Part shown: positions 11,606 through 21,214 of the stretch, one piece after another
How positions within the stretch are numbered: position 1 is the first letter of the stretch
Layout: each line of letters opens with the position of its first letter
DNA from: Acheta domesticus
Lineage: Eukaryota > Arthropoda > Insecta > Orthoptera > Gryllidae
Reading direction: 5' to 3'
Length of the DNA: 64,000 nucleotides
Assembly (NCBI GenBank): GCA_031308135.1
Contig: JAHLJT010000631.1
Location: forward strand, 176,440,282 to 176,504,281
Translations under genes and position numbers: made by a program
Notes under the pieces: model-generated
Database searches by the model: none
The model's input: the letters and a program-made list of their open reading frames with translations, nothing else
Told to the model about the DNA's origin: nothing

Positions 11606-12539
11606 AAGTAAAAATACTTAGGCAAAACCCGCGAAAATGTTTCATTTTTATTTAAGAAGTTTAATTCGTCGTTTTATGCATCGTGTTACGCTCTTTAACA
11701 CATAAATGCGCTTGAACACATGCAATTCTACTTTGGGATTCTGAAAATCACGAATAAGTAAACGTTTTGTTTTAAATTTCATAACCCATCTCATTATAGT
11801 TTTTTTCATTTTTCACATCCTTTCTTCACATTCCTGATTTTTGTGTTTGCGTGTGGTGGTTCAAACATTCTATTTTATTTCTAGATACTTACCTTTGTTC
11901 TAAAATCTTGGGCTACATTAATTTCCTTTAAATATAAACGTCAGGTTCTCCCTTTTTTAACACACCATGCGTATAGAACTGTGATTAGGTTATAGTTCCC
12001 AGATGTAGCACAAACACATTTATCGGCGCGTGAATGATGGTGTGAACCACAGGAAAGCGCTGTTTCGGAACATGAGTATGACAGGAAACTGAGAAAGAGT
12101 GATCGACTGCAGCTGGGCGCGGAATAAAGGGAAGCACACGCTGGCCTGGAGAAGAAGGGTGCGTAACAAAAAAGGTGGCTGATCAATAAAAGAGGGCTTG
12201 AGGTAAAGATAAACAGTTATTTATACCTCTAGATATGTTGGTAAATAAAAAATATTGATAAAAATTGGCAAGAAAATTTACGTTTCTGCGAAACAGTAAA
12301 GAAAGATATGTCAAAATGAGAGGAAACCCCTTTTAAAAATACCTCATTTTCCCGGCAAAATTAAAACATGTCTTGAGCGCTTGTGCGGCACATATTTCCT
12401 TCAATAAGAACGTTAATGCACTAGAAAATGAATTTCATGGTCGTTCTCTTAAAACTTCTAAAGCACATAAACAGAAAAATATACTTTCGTATTTGCTAAA
12501 TTGCAAGTCATTGATTATTTATTGTTCTCCTCGGGTGAT
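11606..12539. other. No gene seen
   Basis: AT-rich with a GC-moderate patch at 12000-12180 that holds an 81-codon minus-strand frame of no recognisable content. Confidence 0.45.
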
Positions 12540-12830
12540 TCATTGGACTAGCTTTCTTTGGAGCGGTACTAGGTTCGATTCCCAATCGAGGCAAAATGAA
12601 GCTGGAACTTTCTAATACAATTTGTCTCAGTTTCTGTAAGTATGTAACGAAAGAAAAGCTCAGGCAACCCAAGTAAGCTAAGAACGGTGAAGGGAATATG
12701 TCAAGTTTGCCGACTGTCTCCCTCATCCATAGGCATAATAATAAATAAAAATATAGTCCAGGCCTGGGAACATCGTAAGCTGGTAATAGTTGGATTAATC
12801 CAGCTTTGAAATGCCAAATACATACATACT
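12540..12830 (+). mobile_element. tRNA-derived SINE, family A copy 1
   Basis: The head has an A-box-like stretch and a very good B box, GGTTCGATTCC at 12572-12582, the internal RNA polymerase III promoter typical of tRNA-derived SINEs. The body (GAAAGAAAAGCTCAGGCAAC, then GAACGGTGAAGGGAATA) and the 3' end (GAAATGCCAAATACATACAT) are shared with the copies at 13660-13930 and 14998-15265. The head is too degenerate to be a tRNA gene: the acceptor stem cannot be closed. Confidence 0.7.
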
Positions 12831-13194
12831 TACATTAATTATTTATTTTTAACTGATATATTATTGCTTTTTTTAATCTTTGATAACGAAGCTCCATGTA
12901 TACTGCATAACTTATCTGTATTGAGAGGATCGTGGTTTCAAAGGAAATATGAAAACATGTACAACGAGCGTTGAATGAAAGTGAATGAAAGTATGTATCA
13001 CGTGCGTTATATTGTTCTAATGCTCTCGGCCGACAAAAAAACTTGTGTATTTTTGTCGCCGCTAGATCATTAGAACCTTTATAATGCCCTTGGTGCATAA
13101 ACAACTATATTTATACAGCATTTTTATCATTAACCGTGGAGAAATTCCTCCTTGAGAATGCGCTTTTGTGTCCATTCGGGCTCACTGTGCGGTG

Positions 13195-13440
13195 CGAGTC
13201 CGAAATAGGTGCTGCCCCGAGGTGGGGCGGGGCGGGACTGGGCGGGCAGGGCGTCCGCTCTGAATATTCAGCCCGCCCTCAGTCCACACGCCGAGCAGTT
13301 ACCCTTATTAACACCGTCCAATTTCCTGCGCGCGCGAAGGCGCCTCCCAGCGCCCCTCTCTTTGCCGGGCGAGCCCTTCGACGGCCCTGTGGAGCAGAGT
13401 GGAGCACTTTTGCATATTGAAATGGAGCCCGCGGAGCTAA
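13195..13440. other. CpG-rich island
   Basis: GC- and CpG-rich block with GGGGCGGGGC (GC-box type) motifs. Several frames are open by composition but none shows a family signature. Possible promoter or 5' exon. Confidence 0.45.
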
Positions 13441-13659
13441 TTTCACTTCCCGCACATCTGAAGATTTCTTGTTGAGATGAGAAGCGCTTGTATTTGGACA
13501 GCGGGCAGAGAAGAAACTCATTTGGTTTCATCGCACTGGCCGGATAGTAACAAATGTTGAATCACGAAACCTAATGCAATAAAATTCCGACTTCTTTACA
13601 TTTACAAACAATCCCTTCAATAAAATTAATATTTGCGGAACTCAAAATATAATGACATA

Positions 13660-13930
13660 TCTACTTCATATTGTATATATTTGGCATTTTAGAGCCACAT
13701 TCACCCGAAATTTGCCAGCCAACGATGTGCCCAGGCTTGGGTCCTGTTTTTATTCATCAGCCACGCCTGGCAGTAAGGGTGACATATGGCGAGCATAACG
13801 TATTCCCGCCACCGTATCTAGCTTACTTGGCCTGCCTGAGCGCTTTTTTTTCATACAGAAATAGATGAAACGATTTCGTATTAGAAAGTTTCATCTCCAT
13901 TTTTTCTGGATCAGGGAATTGAACCTCTTG
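13660..13930 (-). mobile_element. tRNA-derived SINE, family A copy 2
   Basis: The reverse complement carries a B box, GGTTCAATTCC (13915-13925), and then the same body as 12540-12830, including GCTCAGGCAGGCCAAGTAAG, ATACGGTGGCGGGAATAC and the AAATGCCAAATATATACA end. It has point differences but is colinear throughout. Confidence 0.7.
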
Positions 13931-13939
13931 ACTGTGCTT

Positions 13940-14990
13940 TACATTCCTTGATCAAATGCAAGTAGTACTTTATTTGGGTTTAATTTTGTTCGCATTATCT
14001 GTACAAACAAACTCATGTTAGCTTCCGCACATTTTCCTGTTGTCCTTTCATTAGCACCGAACAACATGACACGCTCCGGAACGCTCTTAATTTCGAGAGT
14101 GCCCAAATGAACCTGGAATGCAGTAGTCAGTTTACAAGCGATCAGATAACGTAGGCGCCGGGCGAGGTGTGTGATGGCTGCCGTGTTGCTTTGCCGCCTG
14201 GGGGGCAATGCACGAGCGTACGACGGGTTGCGTCACCGCACACTCTAGGCGTAACGTAACAATCGTTACAACGGCTTTCATAATTAGCCACTCGCGGCGC
14301 TGCGGGGGCTCCGCGAGTCTGTTATCTTTGCTGTACATGTGAATGAAAGGAGATATTGTACGAGTTACAGTTGATGCTTTAATTGGTTTGTATTCAATAG
14401 TTCGAGTTTGATTTTATTTCAGGAGTATGACTACGTGCATTTCGAGTGTTGTAATTAATCAAACAAAATAGAGCAAATATTCCGTTACGTTTCCTAATGA
14501 GGTGGATAACCACTATTAACTGATTTCTCGGAATAACGTTTGTCTATAGAGCAAGTCTGCAATTTGTTATCAAGGAAGACATTGGAATGAAAGGAGACGG
14601 CTTTGATTTTGTCAAATTAATTATTTCAAATATGTGGCATAACTACCATCGAAATTTCACAAAAATACTGATGATGAAATAAAATGTTTCAAAAATTAAA
14701 TTTTTGGAAATACCTGCACCAATGGCCCGAGTAGAAATAAAATTATCACTGCACAAATATTAAAATAATTGCATTTATCAAGAAACTTCACATTAGACGT
14801 ACCTTTAGTGAAAATCTCTACATAAAGGAATTCAACACTTACAAAATAAGTAAACATTTAGTAAATACAATATATGAAGAAATACTCATTTTCATGCATA
14901 AATCATGCAGTCCTTAAATAATTGTCAACGTTATGCCAGTTTTCTCCAATAGCACAATGTTTCGTATGATTTGTCATAGACAAGTAATAT
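13940..14990. other. No gene seen; GC-moderate patch 14030-14330 then AT-rich
   Basis: Minus-strand frames of 89 and 68 codons overlap each other in the GC-moderate patch and lack splice or domain support. Confidence 0.4.
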
Positions 14991-14997
14991 TAGTTCC

Positions 14998-15265
14998 TCA
15001 GGTGGCTCATGGATGGCGAGCTAGCTTTCTGACGTGCAATTACGGGTTCCATTCTCGGGCGGGCAAAAATTGATCTGTAGCTTTCCATTACCGTCGTTTC
15101 AGGTTCTTCAGGTGTGTGACAAAAGAAAAGCTCAGACAGATTAAGTGTGCTGGATACGGTGAAGGTAAAGCGTCATACTGGCCATTACCCCCATCTGTGG
15201 ATAATTAAAAAGGTCTGGAAACACAGATAGCAGTCAAAAATCGGAAAATACATACACACGTAATA
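14998..15265 (+). mobile_element. tRNA-derived SINE, family A copy 3
   Basis: A degenerate B box (GGGTTCCATTC, 15044-15054) is followed by the family body (GACAAAAGAAAAGCTCAGAC, GATACGGTGAAGGTAAAG) and the AAAATACATACACACG end. It is more diverged in the head than copy 1. Confidence 0.65.
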
Positions 15266-15640
15266 TAATTATTGCAAACTCATCTTACTAATTTTTCAGC
15301 CGTGTCGTAAAACTATATAACAAAAGAAGAGCATTTTTTCCTCCACTGAGCCAGCCGTGAAATATCTGAACGCAAATCAGTGCCTCCCTGCAAGCAGCTC
15401 CCCTCGGAACCGCGAAGGGCGCTCGTCATCGCCTCCGCCAGGGCAGAGATAGAGTCCCTAAACACAGAGAGTAACGAACTCCATTGTTACACCGATCCCA
15501 CCATTTTATATCCATTTGACAGGAGAATTAGAACTGTAAGATATTCTGTTTGTTAAGAACCATGAATCTATCCCGAATCAATATTAACAATCTTAAACAT
15601 CTCTACAACGTCATGAATTGTTAGAATTTTTCTTCACCTC
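15266..15640. other. No gene seen
   Basis: Includes a GC-moderate patch at 15355-15470 without a supportable frame. Confidence 0.4.
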
Positions 15641-15900
15641 CTGGTTGCTGCCTAGTGGGGCTATCGGTTGCGAGGATATTAAATGGCGGCGGTTTCGCTT
15701 CTCTCTGTATCGGGGGACTCAAGGCAGCGGCCATGAGCAGCGCGGGGCGAGGTTCGTCGAGAGGCAGTGGCGCGCGCGCGGCCGCCCGGGCGGACGGGAC
15801 GGCGCGACGCGATGCGGCGCCGTGGCGAGCATCATTATTCCTTCCAGCCCCCGCCAACCCCTGCCACCACCACCTCGCGGAAACGAGGCCCTTTACCTTA
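15640..15900. promoter_or_regulatory. CpG-rich island, possible promoter/first exon
   Basis: CpG-dense block (CGCGCGCGGCCGCCCGGGCGG) containing a start codon in strong context (GCGGCCATGAGC at 15733). No TATA box is evident. The downstream donor at 15973 makes a first-exon reading possible. Confidence 0.3.
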
Positions 15901-15972
15901 GCCGTAGTTAAGCACCAGCAAAACGGATCAATAAAAAATCAAAAAGTAATGAAGTCACGTTCTCCACCTAAG
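15733..15972 (+). CDS. Low-confidence candidate first coding exon, product unknown
   Basis: From the ATG at 15733 there are exactly 80 codons to CCTAAG|GTATAA at 15972/15973, a plausible donor in phase 0. The N-terminal half is Ser/Gly/Arg/Ala-rich because of the CpG island. The second half, outside the island, stays open and reads FTLAVVKHQQNGSIKNQKVM, which is the main reason to keep it. Without a donor the frame would stop immediately after GTA. No domain is recognised. A non-coding 5' exon or chance opening is equally possible. Confidence 0.22.
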
Positions 15973-16780
15973 GTATAATAATTGGAGCATAAAGCGTCTT
16001 CGGTTGTACTAAGATCATTTCAAATAGTTGACGAAGAGGCGTAGGCGGACTATGTGAAAGGCTAGTTTCAACGTCGTAAAGAATAATTATTTAACTATGT
16101 AGGGTGATAAGTAAATCCTTCTTTGAGGCCGATAATGGTAAGGAAATCGAGTCGTAAAATCATTTTCTCGGTCAAGGGGCATACAATTATTTTTGTATAG
16201 TTACTTCTACATTCTCGCAGCAAGGAACAACTTAACTCTTACATTTACTCCTGCAATATTAGAATGTAATTCTTTCATTCATTCAAACATTATACTCTCT
16301 CATTCTTTTGTGAGCCATCTTCATCGATTTATGAAAATAAATACGAAATAGCATCCACAATACTATAAAAATTTTCCTACAGTAAAAAGTTAGTAATAAT
16401 CATAATAATGTTTGGCTATTTAAATTTGTAAATAATTCCTTGCAATTGTAATGGTTCTGAAAAGTAGATAGGAAAAGTTGATCGTTACAAAAATGATCAC
16501 TAACGTGAGTAATAATATTTTTCGTGATAATTTAAAACTTTACAATAATGCACTAAATTTGAATAAACCGTACGTGAGAAAAGACTAATACCAATTATGT
16601 CATTGGGATCACGAGCAGAGTAGTTATTCCCGATGCCAAGGAGGTCTCCAGTAAGATAATTTCAAACCATTCTAAAGTATTGTTAAGCTCATAGACGGTT
16701 TTGGACCAGTTTAGCTTTAGACTGCAACGTTTTTACAGTGTCATAAGCTCTGTTAACTTTGTTTTGTAACTCATATTTTC
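15973..16780. other. No gene seen; AT-rich
   Basis: AT-rich, stop-dense sequence up to the Penelope-like insertion. Confidence 0.5.
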
Positions 16781-16851
16781 ATTTAATGAACCAAAGAATG
16801 AGACACTGATGTTGTCTGGTATCAATGTTTTATTTACAGTTGAAAGATCTT

Positions 16852-16878
16852 TTTCGATAGCTTAGCTATCATCATCAG
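16852..16878 (-). ncRNA. Hammerhead-ribozyme-like core (intact CUGAUGA...GAAA)
   Basis: On the minus strand CTGATGA (16872-16878) is followed by one T, a 7-bp stem II (GATAGCT/AGCTATC, 16856-16870) and GAAA (16852-16855). This is the conserved hammerhead core spacing. Stem III would be the short palindrome AAGATCTT that follows. Stem I and the NUH cleavage site could not be fixed by eye, so catalytic activity is inference. Confidence 0.45.
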
Positions 16879-17006
16879 CATCATTATTCAAAATTACAAA
16901 ATTACAAAATTCAAATTACAAAATTAATTAAAATTAAAATTAATTTGTTAATAACCTTTTGTGTTGCAGCTTTCTTTTCAAAAGTTTGTATGTTTTTCAG
17001 ATAGCT

Positions 17007-17033
17007 CTAATGATGATAGCTAAGCTATCGAAA
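17007..17033 (+). ncRNA. Hammerhead-ribozyme-like core (mutated CUAAUGA)
   Basis: The inverted partner reads CTAATGA (17007-17013), then the same stem II (17015-17029) and GAAA (17030-17033). The G to A change in the invariant CUGAUGA box would be expected to abolish or strongly reduce cleavage. Confidence 0.4.
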
Positions 17034-17143
17034 CAGATCTTTCAAGCTGTAAATAAAACATTGATACCAGACAACATCAGTGTCTCATTCTTTATTGAAA
17101 AAAGTATCTACAGTACCAACAGTTATACTAATTTAATGAACCA

Positions 17144-17284
17144 ATAATAAAACGATTCACATCTCCGTATCATCAAGCTAATAAACTTCGTAAAATAACT
17201 CGTTAAAGGGGGCTATAGCAAACTTGGCCTCAGTGTTAAGGGGCAGGTTCTCACCAGCTCATGTGATCTTCTCGCTCGTCAGGG
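17144..17284. other. No gene seen; short spacer
   Basis: Mixed sequence between the Penelope-like insertion and a CpG island. Confidence 0.4.
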
Positions 17285-17445
17285 CCGAGCCATGGAGTCG
17301 TGGGCGGGGCAGGCGGCCTGCAAGCAGATCGACGCGCGCATCAAGGCCGTGGAGGGGCGTCCTCGAGGGTCGCTCCGCGCCGCGTCTCAAGGGCGGGGTG
17401 GGGCGGGGCGGCCGAGGATGCGGCGGCATGTGACCTGCCTACGTA
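17285..17445. other. CpG-rich island
   Basis: CpG-rich block that includes a strong-context ATG at 17292 (see next entry) and GGGGCGGGGCGG boxes. Confidence 0.45.
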
Positions 17446-17513
17446 GATCGTCATCCGTAGAACTCAGAAACGAAGAATGCTACGGCCAATTGTTCGAAGG
17501 AACGTAAACGTAC
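17292..17513 (+). CDS. Low-confidence candidate coding start, product unknown
   Basis: ATG at 17292 has a strong context (GCCATGG). An acceptor-like CTTCTCGCTCGTCAG ends just upstream at about 17282. Residues 1-22 (MESWAGQAACKQIDARIKAV) use almost only G/C-ending codons and look like an amphipathic helix. After residue 23 the frame becomes low-complexity Arg/Gly and runs to a stop near 17507 without a clear donor. It could be a short exon whose true end I cannot place, or chance. Confidence 0.18.
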
Positions 17514-17689
17514 ACTAAAATAAACACACATTCGAGTTTAGCTTTTTTCTCGTTTTTCTCATAAACACTTTTGATGAAAATTTCTAATTGTCTTAGGAGT
17601 TTTACAGTTTCAAAACCTCGAATAAGGGCTGCATTTTCCTTTCTCGCCCTCACTTCACAAGATAAACTATTGATTGATGGTTAGTGTTC
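17514..17689. other. No gene seen
   Basis: AT-rich spacer. Confidence 0.4.
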
Positions 17690-17960
17690 CGGGCGCGTCA
17701 ACTACTGACGTCGTTAGTCTGTGTAGTGCACGTTCTTTCATCGTGAGGTGGCTGTGATCTCCCTCCCTGGATGGTGAGACCCAGTGCCGACCTACCGTCG
17801 ACTAGCGGCACAAGCTCTAAGCCCTCGACCAGTCTCCCGGCATGTGTGATTGCGTAGTGCATGTTAGTGTGTATAAGAAGTGAGGATAGGACTAGAAAGA
17901 GGAAGGAAAGATAGTGCGTAGTTGCGCTCGCGAATATCTGTGAATTACGTGTGATTGTTG
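17690..17960 (+). repeat. Dispersed repeat B, copy 1
   Basis: Colinear with 23805-24115: both have a CCGGG.GCGTCAAC start, then a GACCAGTCTCCCG or GACTAGTCTCCCG block, a GTAGTGCATG/GTAGTGTAG block and a GGAAGGAAAGAT end. Class unknown; no frame or terminal repeat identified. Confidence 0.55.
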
Positions 17961-18299
17961 TGACCTGATGGAGCTGTATGAAAAAGAGTTATAATTATCT
18001 AATTTATGTTGATATTTACATGCAAATATTTAGTTTTCGCACCAAATGCTATACCATTTGTAGTGAGTAGAATATTTGTTGCATGGTTTTAGAATACTCT
18101 TGTCAAATCATGACCCTATGGAATGCATTTCTATATTGTCGAGGATATAAGGCTTCTTTTTCCAATACAGGTTTACAAAACTTTTGTATTTTATTTTTGT
18201 GCAGCTGTAGAATTCACTTAGTTCTGACAACACTAGGATTGAAACAGTGAGTTGTTCGCTTTTTGGTTGAATTGGACGTTTTCAAATAATAGCTAAGAT
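17961..18299. other. No gene seen; AT-rich
   Basis: Nothing supportable. Confidence 0.5.
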
Positions 18300-18386
18300 G
18301 TTAGTAATGCATGAAGTGGAATATTTCAGTACTACGTAGCTGTTTCCAATAACGCGGGAAAGTATGTGCTATTGTAGCACCACTAG
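18300..18386 (+). mobile_element. Helitron-like family, 3' terminal fragment
   Basis: GCGGGAAAGTATGTGCTATT then GTAGCACCACTAG, followed by T at 18387: the same 3' terminus as the copies at 41680, 36716 and 51574. Only the 3' end is clearly shared, so the left boundary is a guess. Confidence 0.5.
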
Positions 18387-18589
18387 TAAATTATTTTTAA
18401 AACCCCGATTTTGTTCACTTCATTTTCGTATATCAGAAAATAAAACTTAATGGGGAATCTTTGGCGTAACGTTTTTGAAAGAGAGTTAACTCCTTAGACA
18501 GGGTTCCAGCAGCATATCATCTTCATGTAGAAAAATCCTAGAACACATTTATCAACAAGTGTATGGGATATTCCTCCTGCAGCGCCTCA
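18387..18589. other. No gene seen
   Basis: AT-rich spacer. Confidence 0.4.
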
Positions 18590-18915
18590 GTCTTTTGCGC
18601 CGCATTGCGTCCTACCTGTTACGGCGCAGAAGCGCGAGTGGGCGGTGCGAGGGGAGGCGACAAAGAGCGCGAGTGGGGGTGGGGGTGCGACGAGGGCGGC
18701 GGCGTCGAGGGCGCCGAAGGGCGTGGGCGAGGGCGGCGGCGGCGTAGCGGAGCTGACGCGGCGGCTTATCGCTGCGGGGCGAATGATCAGCATCGATTGT
18801 TCCAGAACGACGCCCTAGCCCCGTCCCCCGCCCCCGCCCCGCGTGGCGTCTCGCCGCCCGCGCCGCGCGCCGCGCGTCCAGGGCGTCGACCTGCCGTCGC
18901 AGGGGGATTCGATTA
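18590..18915. other. CpG-rich island
   Basis: CpG-rich island with overlapping open frames on both strands (Arg/Ala/Gly-rich, low information). It contains GGCTTATCGCTGCGGGGC, a GATA/TTATCG-type site also seen in the island at 45240-45320. Possible promoter. Confidence 0.45.
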
Positions 18916-19177
18916 AAAGACTGCCGCCGCACTGCACCTGTTCTCCCGAATGCATGTTGTCTCTCTTCCTCACTTACTCTCGTTGTTTTGGCGTCCCAGT
19001 CAATAAACCTTTTTAATGCTACTTCACGTAATTAAAAGGCAAATTTTGCCTGGCAAAATCCGAGCAAAGAGGCGAAGCGGAACACTATTACCCTTAGGTA
19101 TACGTTTCAGAAGGCTGCAGGATGTCTTTTCGATTCTTGACATTTGACTGAGATTCTCTCGCGAGAGACATCGCTTA
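18916..19177. other. No gene seen
   Basis: Mixed sequence before the repeat complex. Confidence 0.4.
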
Positions 19178-19565
19178 GGGGTCAATCCATTTTATATGGT
19201 CCAGCACTGGTCGCTCGACCATCTCGAAAAAAATTCATATTTTGTACATAAATATCCTTGTGTTTTGGCTGTTCAAAAACATCTATAACTTTTTTATTGT
19301 ACCTAGTTTACAAATGATGGCCATTTTTGTTCAGCGCCGTGCGCCATTTTTCGCGTTTGCAGACATTTTCTCTTTTTTAAATTACTCAGCTCTAGTTTGT
19401 TATAGTAGTCTAAAATAAAAAGCATTCGATTCAGTATACTCTGGCCTGAAAATATAATTATTATTTACCTATATTTATATGTTTTTATTTGGGAAATATT
19501 TTTAACCACATCGTTGGATCGCGAATGAACAAAATTCTATTTACAGAGAGTGATTTTTTAAAGAA

Positions 19566-21185
19566 GGGGTCAATCCATTTTAAGTGGTCCAGAATTTAAT
19601 AAATTGGTCGCTCGACCATCTCGAAAAAAATTCATATTTTGTACATAAATTTCCTTATGTTTTGGCTGTTCAAAACCATCTTTAACTTTATTTATTGTAC
19701 CTGGTTTACAAATGGCGGCCATTTTTGTTTCGCGCCGTGCGCCATTTTTCGCGTTCGCAGACATTTACTCTTTCCTAATTTACTCAGCTCTAGGTGGTTC
19801 TAGCACTCTAGAATAAAAAGCATTCGATTCAGTATACTCTGACCTGCAAATCGAAATATTATTTACCTATTTTGTATGTTTGTATTTGGGAAATATTTGC
19901 AACCAAATCTGTGGAACGCGAATGAACAAAATTCGATTTTCAGAGAGTAATTTTTCAAAGAAGGAATAGAATATAAGCCTTAATTTTTTCTGTGCTTTTA
20001 CACACAACAGTATAGTTACTTTTTGTAAAATATCATTGGTATACAACGCACCCCTTGAAAATTACATCCTCTTGAAAATTGGAATTTTGGATTTTTTCCC
20101 AATTTTGGACTGTTATATCTCTGTTGGGGGACCAGATAAAAATTAAAAACTTACAATTTGCCATTCTGCTCACTATTTCTGAATGGCAAATTTAAACGTG
20201 AAAACCTAACCAAAACGCTGAATTGATTTATTTGTTGTATTTTATAAACAATTTTTGTTTTAAGCGGTTCAGCTTCCAAAATCAAGATAACAATTCTTCA
20301 ATTACGGACGTAGATGTCAAATTGTAAGTTTGTGAAAGAGTAAAGTGTACGTAATATTGAAAATTATATATTTGGCCACTTTTAGGTACATTAATTATTA
20401 AGTATAATTAATTATTTTAAATCAATGTAGATTTTAGTTTAAAATAGCTTCAAAATAATGTGATTACTACTTGGCACAAAGTATCCTCAATGGGAAAATG
20501 AAGCCCGTTTTTTCGTAAGTTTTCAATTTTTAAAAAATACTTAGAGTTAAATCTAAACGTTGTAATTTTTACTGAAGTTTGATATGATAGCGGTCTAGCA
20601 TGTGTGCAATTTTCAGATTTTTATCTGGTCCCCCAACAGAGATATAACAGTCCAAAATTGGGAAAAAATCCAAAATTCCAATTTTCAAGAGGATGTAATT
20701 TTCAAGGGGTGCGTTGTATACCAATGATATTTTACAAAAAGTAACTATACTGTTGTGTGTAAAAGCACAGAAAAAATTAAGGCTTATATTCTATTCCTTC
20801 TTTGAAAAATTACTCTCTGAAAATCGAATTTTGTTCATTCGCGTTCCACAGATTTGGTTGCAAATATTTCCCAAATACAAACATACAAAATAGATAAATA
20901 ATATTTCGATTTGCAGGTCAGAGTATACTGAATCGAATGCTTTTTATTCTAGAATGCTAGAACCACCTAGAGCTGAGTAAATTAGGAAAGAGTAAATGTC
21001 TGCGAACGCGAAAAATGGCGCACGGCGCGAAACAAAAATGGCCGCCATTTGTAAACCAGGTACAATAGAAAAAAGTTAAAGATGGTTTTGAACAGCCAAA
21101 ACATAAGGAAATTTATGTACGAAATATGAATTTTTTTCGAGATGGTCGAGCGACCAGTGCTGGACCACTTAAAATGGATTGACCC
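19566..21185. repeat. Long inverted repeat: ~570-bp arms, 473-bp loop
   Basis: Left arm 19566-20143 and right arm 20617-21185 are close to identical in reverse complement. The main visible differences are a short insertion in the left arm (AATTTAATAAA after GGTCCAG) and a few substitutions. Transcripts would fold into a very long duplex. Confidence 0.8.
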
Positions 21186-21214
21186 GAAGGAATAGAATCA
21201 CAGACTTAATTTTC

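Larger units (their letters stand above)
16781..17143. mobile_element. Inverted pair of Penelope-like termini flanked by 14-bp target duplication
   Basis: ATTTAATGAACCAA occurs identically at 16781-16794 and 17130-17143. Between them two copies of one sequence face away from each other: minus strand about 16795-16885 and plus strand about 17000-17095, both reading TGATAGCTAAGCTATCGAAA, then TGTAAATAAAACATTGATAC and ACAACATCAGTGTCTCATTC. An AT-rich spacer separates them, and an extra 30-odd bases follow the right copy. Penelope-like elements are known to carry such LTR-like termini, to occur in inverted arrangements and to contain hammerhead motifs. No reverse transcriptase or GIY-YIG endonuclease is present, so this is a remnant or non-autonomous unit. 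Confidence 0.6.

Noticed and set aside
12572..12582. tRNA gene suggested by GGTTCGATTCC
   Set aside because: The same head is shared with two other dispersed copies and has no cloverleaf, so it is a SINE.
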